Shown here piece by piece: positions 6,855 to 8,998 of a stretch of 8,998 nucleotides of DNA; the stretch's first letter is position 1, and every line of letters begins with the position of its first letter. The DNA comes from M30B19 sp041688615 (GTDB lineage Bacteria > Planctomycetota > Planctomycetia > Pirellulales > Pirellulaceae): assembly GCA_041688615.1 (NCBI GenBank), contig JBDNHU010000403.1, positions 1 to 8,998 on the forward strand, written 5' to 3'. The notes beneath the pieces are model-generated. The model searched no databases and was not told where the DNA came from. It saw nothing but the letters and a program-made list of their open reading frames with translations. The position numbers and the translations under genes are program-made.

Positions 6855-8342
6855 ATGTTGGCCGAAATCATCGCGATCGGAGACGAATTGACCAGCGGAC
6901 AACGACTGGACACCAACAGCCAATGGTTAAGTCAGCAGCTAAGTGACCTGGGAATTACAACCATTTGCCATCAAACCATTGGCGACTATTTGCAACCAAT
7001 GGTTCAAGCCTTTCGACTAGCTGCCACTCGTGCTGACGTGATCATTGTGACCGGCGGTCTGGGCCCTACCGCGGACGACTTGACTCGGCAAGCAATCGCC
7101 TACGCATTTGCCACACCGTTGAAATTGGACCAAGCCAGTTGGGAACACATTCAATCGCTTTTCAAAAAGCGAAACTTCCCGATCCCTCCAAACAACAAAA
7201 TCCAAGCCATGTTTCCCGTGGGTGCCGGAATCATTCCCAACGCGACCGGTTCGGCACCCGGTATCGATTGGAAAATTCCTGGGAAAACGGTCAAACGATT
7301 TGCGTTAATCGACCAGCCGGATTCAACATCAGCGCAAAACGCTAAGTTTCAAGACAGCATCAATGGGCAAACTCCGCTGAAGTCGAAAATCGATTCGCGT
7401 TTCTTTTGTTTGCCTGGCGTTCCTGCGGAAATGAAAGACATGTTGTGGGCAACGGTCGCGATTGAATTAACCAATTGGATGGGTGCCAAGAAGAAAATTA
7501 TCACTCGGCGAATCCTGAAAACATTCGGAGCCGGAGAAAGCCACGTTGAAAGCTTATTACCAGACCTAATTCGACGCGGGAATGATCCACAAGTGGGCAT
7601 CACTGCCAGCAAAGGCACGATCAGCCTGCGAATCGAAGCCCATGGCAAGGACGCCCAGCAGTGCGAGCATAAAATTGCGCCTGTTGTGAACACAATTCGC
7701 GAAACGTTAGGCGATTTGGTTTTCGGCGAGGCCGAACAGGAACTAGAAGACGTCGCGACGCAACTACTACAATCACATCGGCAGCAATTGACGGTCATCG
7801 AATGGGGAACCAGCGGCCTTGTGTCTAATCTGCTAGGCCAAGCAGCGAAGCGAATGACTAAGTCGGATTCCGTTGCTGAAAACGACATTACAATTGAAAA
7901 CACTGATGGTGATTATGGTTTCCAAGGTAGCGTCATTTTGAACCATGCTGCGGCCGTTCAGAAATGGCTGGCACCAGACGCCATTTTCGAATTTGAAAAA
8001 CTGCCAAGCCAACTTCGCCGCCAAAATTGTCAAACGGTTGTTCGTGACCTAGCACAGGTTGCCAGCACCCGGTTCCAAAGTTCGCTAACGGTCGCCGGTG
8101 GCCCTCTACCAAATCCAGAAAGCGATGGCGGCTTGATGCAATCGCAGGACGAGCAACCGTTCTTGTTTCAAATCGCAGCAATTAAGCAGTCACAAACAGG
8201 AACCCAACTCTATTCCAAATCATTCACGGTGCTGGGACACACCAGTATTTGGCAGACTCGGGCAGCCAAACAAATCCTAAATCATATCCGGCTCATCCTA
8301 ATGGGGAAAATCCTACCGGATGCTGATGCCGACCATTCATGA
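6855..8342 (+). CDS. cinA: CinA-like protein: molybdopterin-binding-type N-domain, degenerate amidohydrolase C-domain
   Basis: Predicted 495 residues, longer than the usual 410-430. The N-terminal COG1058 domain is well kept: IIAIGDELTSGQ (5-16), DTNSQWL (19-25), VTGGLGPTADDLTRQA (65-80), ATGSAPG (130-136) and LPGVPAEMK (186-194). In CinA this domain is an ADP-ribose/NAD-related pyrophosphatase. The C-terminal domain (about 296-480) corresponds to the nicotinamide-nucleotide amidohydrolase (PncC-like), whose conserved loop is AESCTGG. Here the loop is IEWGTSG (315-321): Glu and Thr remain, Ser and Cys become Trp and Gly. The later glycine loop is VAGGPLPNPESDGG (413-426). Loss of amidohydrolase activity is therefore likely. 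There are extra residues at about 138-180 and 335-355. The start is ATG at 6855, because MLAEIIAIGDE is the normal N-terminus. If active, it would act in NAD salvage or nucleotide clean-up. Confidence 0.93.
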   Translation: MLAEIIAIGDELTSGQRLDTNSQWLSQQLSDLGITTICHQTIGDYLQPMVQAFRLAATRADVIIVTGGLGPTADDLTRQAIAYAFATPLKLDQASWEHIQSLFKKRNFPIPPNNKIQAMFPVGAGIIPNATGSAPGIDWKIPGKTVKRFALIDQPDSTSAQNAKFQDSINGQTPLKSKIDSRFFCLPGVPAEMKDMLWATVAIELTNWMGAKKKIITRRILKTFGAGESHVESLLPDLIRRGNDPQVGITASKGTISLRIEAHGKDAQQCEHKIAPVVNTIRETLGDLVFGEAEQELEDVATQLLQSHRQQLTVIEWGTSGLVSNLLGQAAKRMTKSDSVAENDITIENTDGDYGFQGSVILNHAAAVQKWLAPDAIFEFEKLPSQLRRQNCQTVVRDLAQVASTRFQSSLTVAGGPLPNPESDGGLMQSQDEQPFLFQIAAIKQSQTGTQLYSKSFTVLGHTSIWQTRAAKQILNHIRLILMGKILPDADADHS

Positions 8343-8561
8343 TTTTCGAAAGATCGTTACAGCTGAGCAAGCAGTTGAACATGCGTGGTAAGGGCTTGCC
8401 GAAGAAAACTAACAACCACCTTATTGCCCAAAAATAAGCCTTGTCGACGATACTCTTATGGCCTCACGCACTGCAACGTTTGAATTGACCTCATTGACCT
8501 CATTGACCTCATTGGGCTGCCGTTCTTGACGCAGTATACTATCTAGCAACTCAATGACTTC
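8343..8561. other. Convergent spacer between cinA and the hydrolase
   Basis: Two genes point at each other across 219 bp. Apart from the 9-bp tandem repeat, only weak short stems were seen (CTTATT at 8420 with AATAAG ending at 8438). There is no strong G/C hairpin with a T-run, so no terminator is called. On the minus strand the hydrolase frame is open beyond its stop as far as 8421. Confidence 0.5.
8484..8514. repeat. Tandem repeat ATTGACCTC, 3.4 copies
   Basis: Three perfect copies of the 9-mer ATTGACCTC are followed by ATTG. On the minus strand, in the read-through frame of the hydrolase, the array would encode Asn-Glu-Val repeated. It could therefore have arisen in a former coding tail or simply in a spacer. 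Confidence 0.9.
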
Positions 8562-8998
8562 TTACAAGTATTTTTGTTTATCATAAGCCAGCAGATCAAC
8601 GTGTTGAGCGCCCTTGAAAACGACCAAGCGTTTCGGGTGGTTCGCGGCTTCATAAATTCGTTTGGTTTCTTGGATGCTGGTATGAAGATCCCGGTCACCA
8701 CTGACGATTACTACCGGACAGTAGATTTCGCCAAGGCGATCTATCGGACAAAGTTGATCGGGTGTTATCCCCAAACGCGGCTTTAATTGAATCAGCAGCA
8801 AAGGGGCGACGACATGATGGAAAAGCCCAATTCGCATCGCCAACCGGTTACGGACGGCCTGGGTAATAGTCGGATAAACAGATTCAAGTACGATTAGGTC
8901 AACTTCCGGGGTAGCCAGCAATGTCGCCGCCCCACCTAAAGAACGTCCAATAATTGCGATCTTATAATTTGGATTCGATCGTCGGACGTATTCAACTG
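8562..8998 (-). CDS. Alpha/beta hydrolase, partial (N-terminus beyond window)
   Basis: The minus-strand frame is open from the right edge to TAA at 8562-8564, showing 144 residues. Numbered from the first visible residue, the nucleophile elbow IIGRSLGG is at 15-22 (Ser19). The acid strand VVIVSGDRDLHTS is at 95-107 (Asp103 likely, Asp101 also present). The His motif KGAQHVDLL is at 128-136 (His132). These are in the right order and spacing for a COG1073-like serine hydrolase. Substrate unknown. The frame continues upstream of the internal TTG at 8921, so the real start is off the window. The protein stops at DKQKYL, shortly after the catalytic His, while relatives have one more helix (FLxxxL type). 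The read-through sequence EVIELLDSILRQ fits such a helix, so the stop may be premature. The catalytic triad is complete, so activity may survive. Confidence 0.88.
   Translation of the reverse strand, partial: VEYVRRSNPNYKIAIIGRSLGGAATLLATPEVDLIVLESVYPTITQAVRNRLAMRIGLFHHVVAPLLLIQLKPRLGITPDQLCPIDRLGEIYCPVVIVSGDRDLHTSIQETKRIYEAANHPKRLVVFKGAQHVDLLAYDKQKYL

Noticed and set aside
7349..7903. 184-codon minus-strand frame
   Set aside because: Antisense shadow of the intact cinA gene; Ser/Arg/Cys-rich composition typical of a shadow frame.
8420..8438. CTTATT/AATAAG stem as a terminator
   Set aside because: A/T-only six-pair stem without a following T-run; too weak to call.

Overview
The window most likely comes from a planctomycete, probably close to Rhodopirellula and other Pirellulaceae. 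This rests on recognised protein types, not on a marker gene: a large two-VWA plus glutamine-amidotransferase-like membrane protein, a CinA homologue with an EWGT loop in place of the usual amidohydrolase loop, and a CxxC zinc-ribbon/TPR protein. Base composition looks moderate by eye and intergenic spacers are long. No rRNA, tRNA, CRISPR array or complete mobile element was seen.

Layout. (1) 1-2487, minus: a membrane-anchored VWA/amidotransferase-like protein whose C-terminus runs off the left edge. (2) 2488-3349: no confident gene, only an unassigned open frame (2924-3313), an imperfect inverted repeat and a short direct repeat. (3) 3350-5485, plus: three consecutive decayed genes, namely a small multi-pass membrane protein, a winged-helix (HTH_34-like) regulator and the C-terminal half of a DUF4153/DUF4173-type membrane protein. 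They carry in-frame stops of all three kinds, at least one frameshift and a probable internal deletion. (4) 5491-5715: two tandem repeat arrays, 7 x 8 bp and 4 x 18 bp. (5) 5814-6617, minus: an intact frame for a zinc-ribbon/TPR protein that seems to lack a C-terminal part. (6) 6855-8342, plus: cinA-like gene with a degenerate C-terminal domain. (7) 8484-8514: a 9-bp tandem repeat. (8) 8562 to the right edge, minus: an alpha/beta hydrolase lacking its N-terminus here and perhaps shortened at its C-terminus.

How it fits together. The three pseudogenes are collinear and closely spaced, so they look like one former operon: a regulator between two membrane proteins. The zinc-ribbon/TPR gene and cinA are divergent across a 237-bp spacer. 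cinA and the hydrolase converge on a 219-bp spacer. Nothing links the intact genes into one pathway. I found no convincing new defence, biosynthetic or mobile system. The most informative parts are the decaying operon, the CinA active-site loss, and the possible C-terminal losses in two otherwise intact genes.
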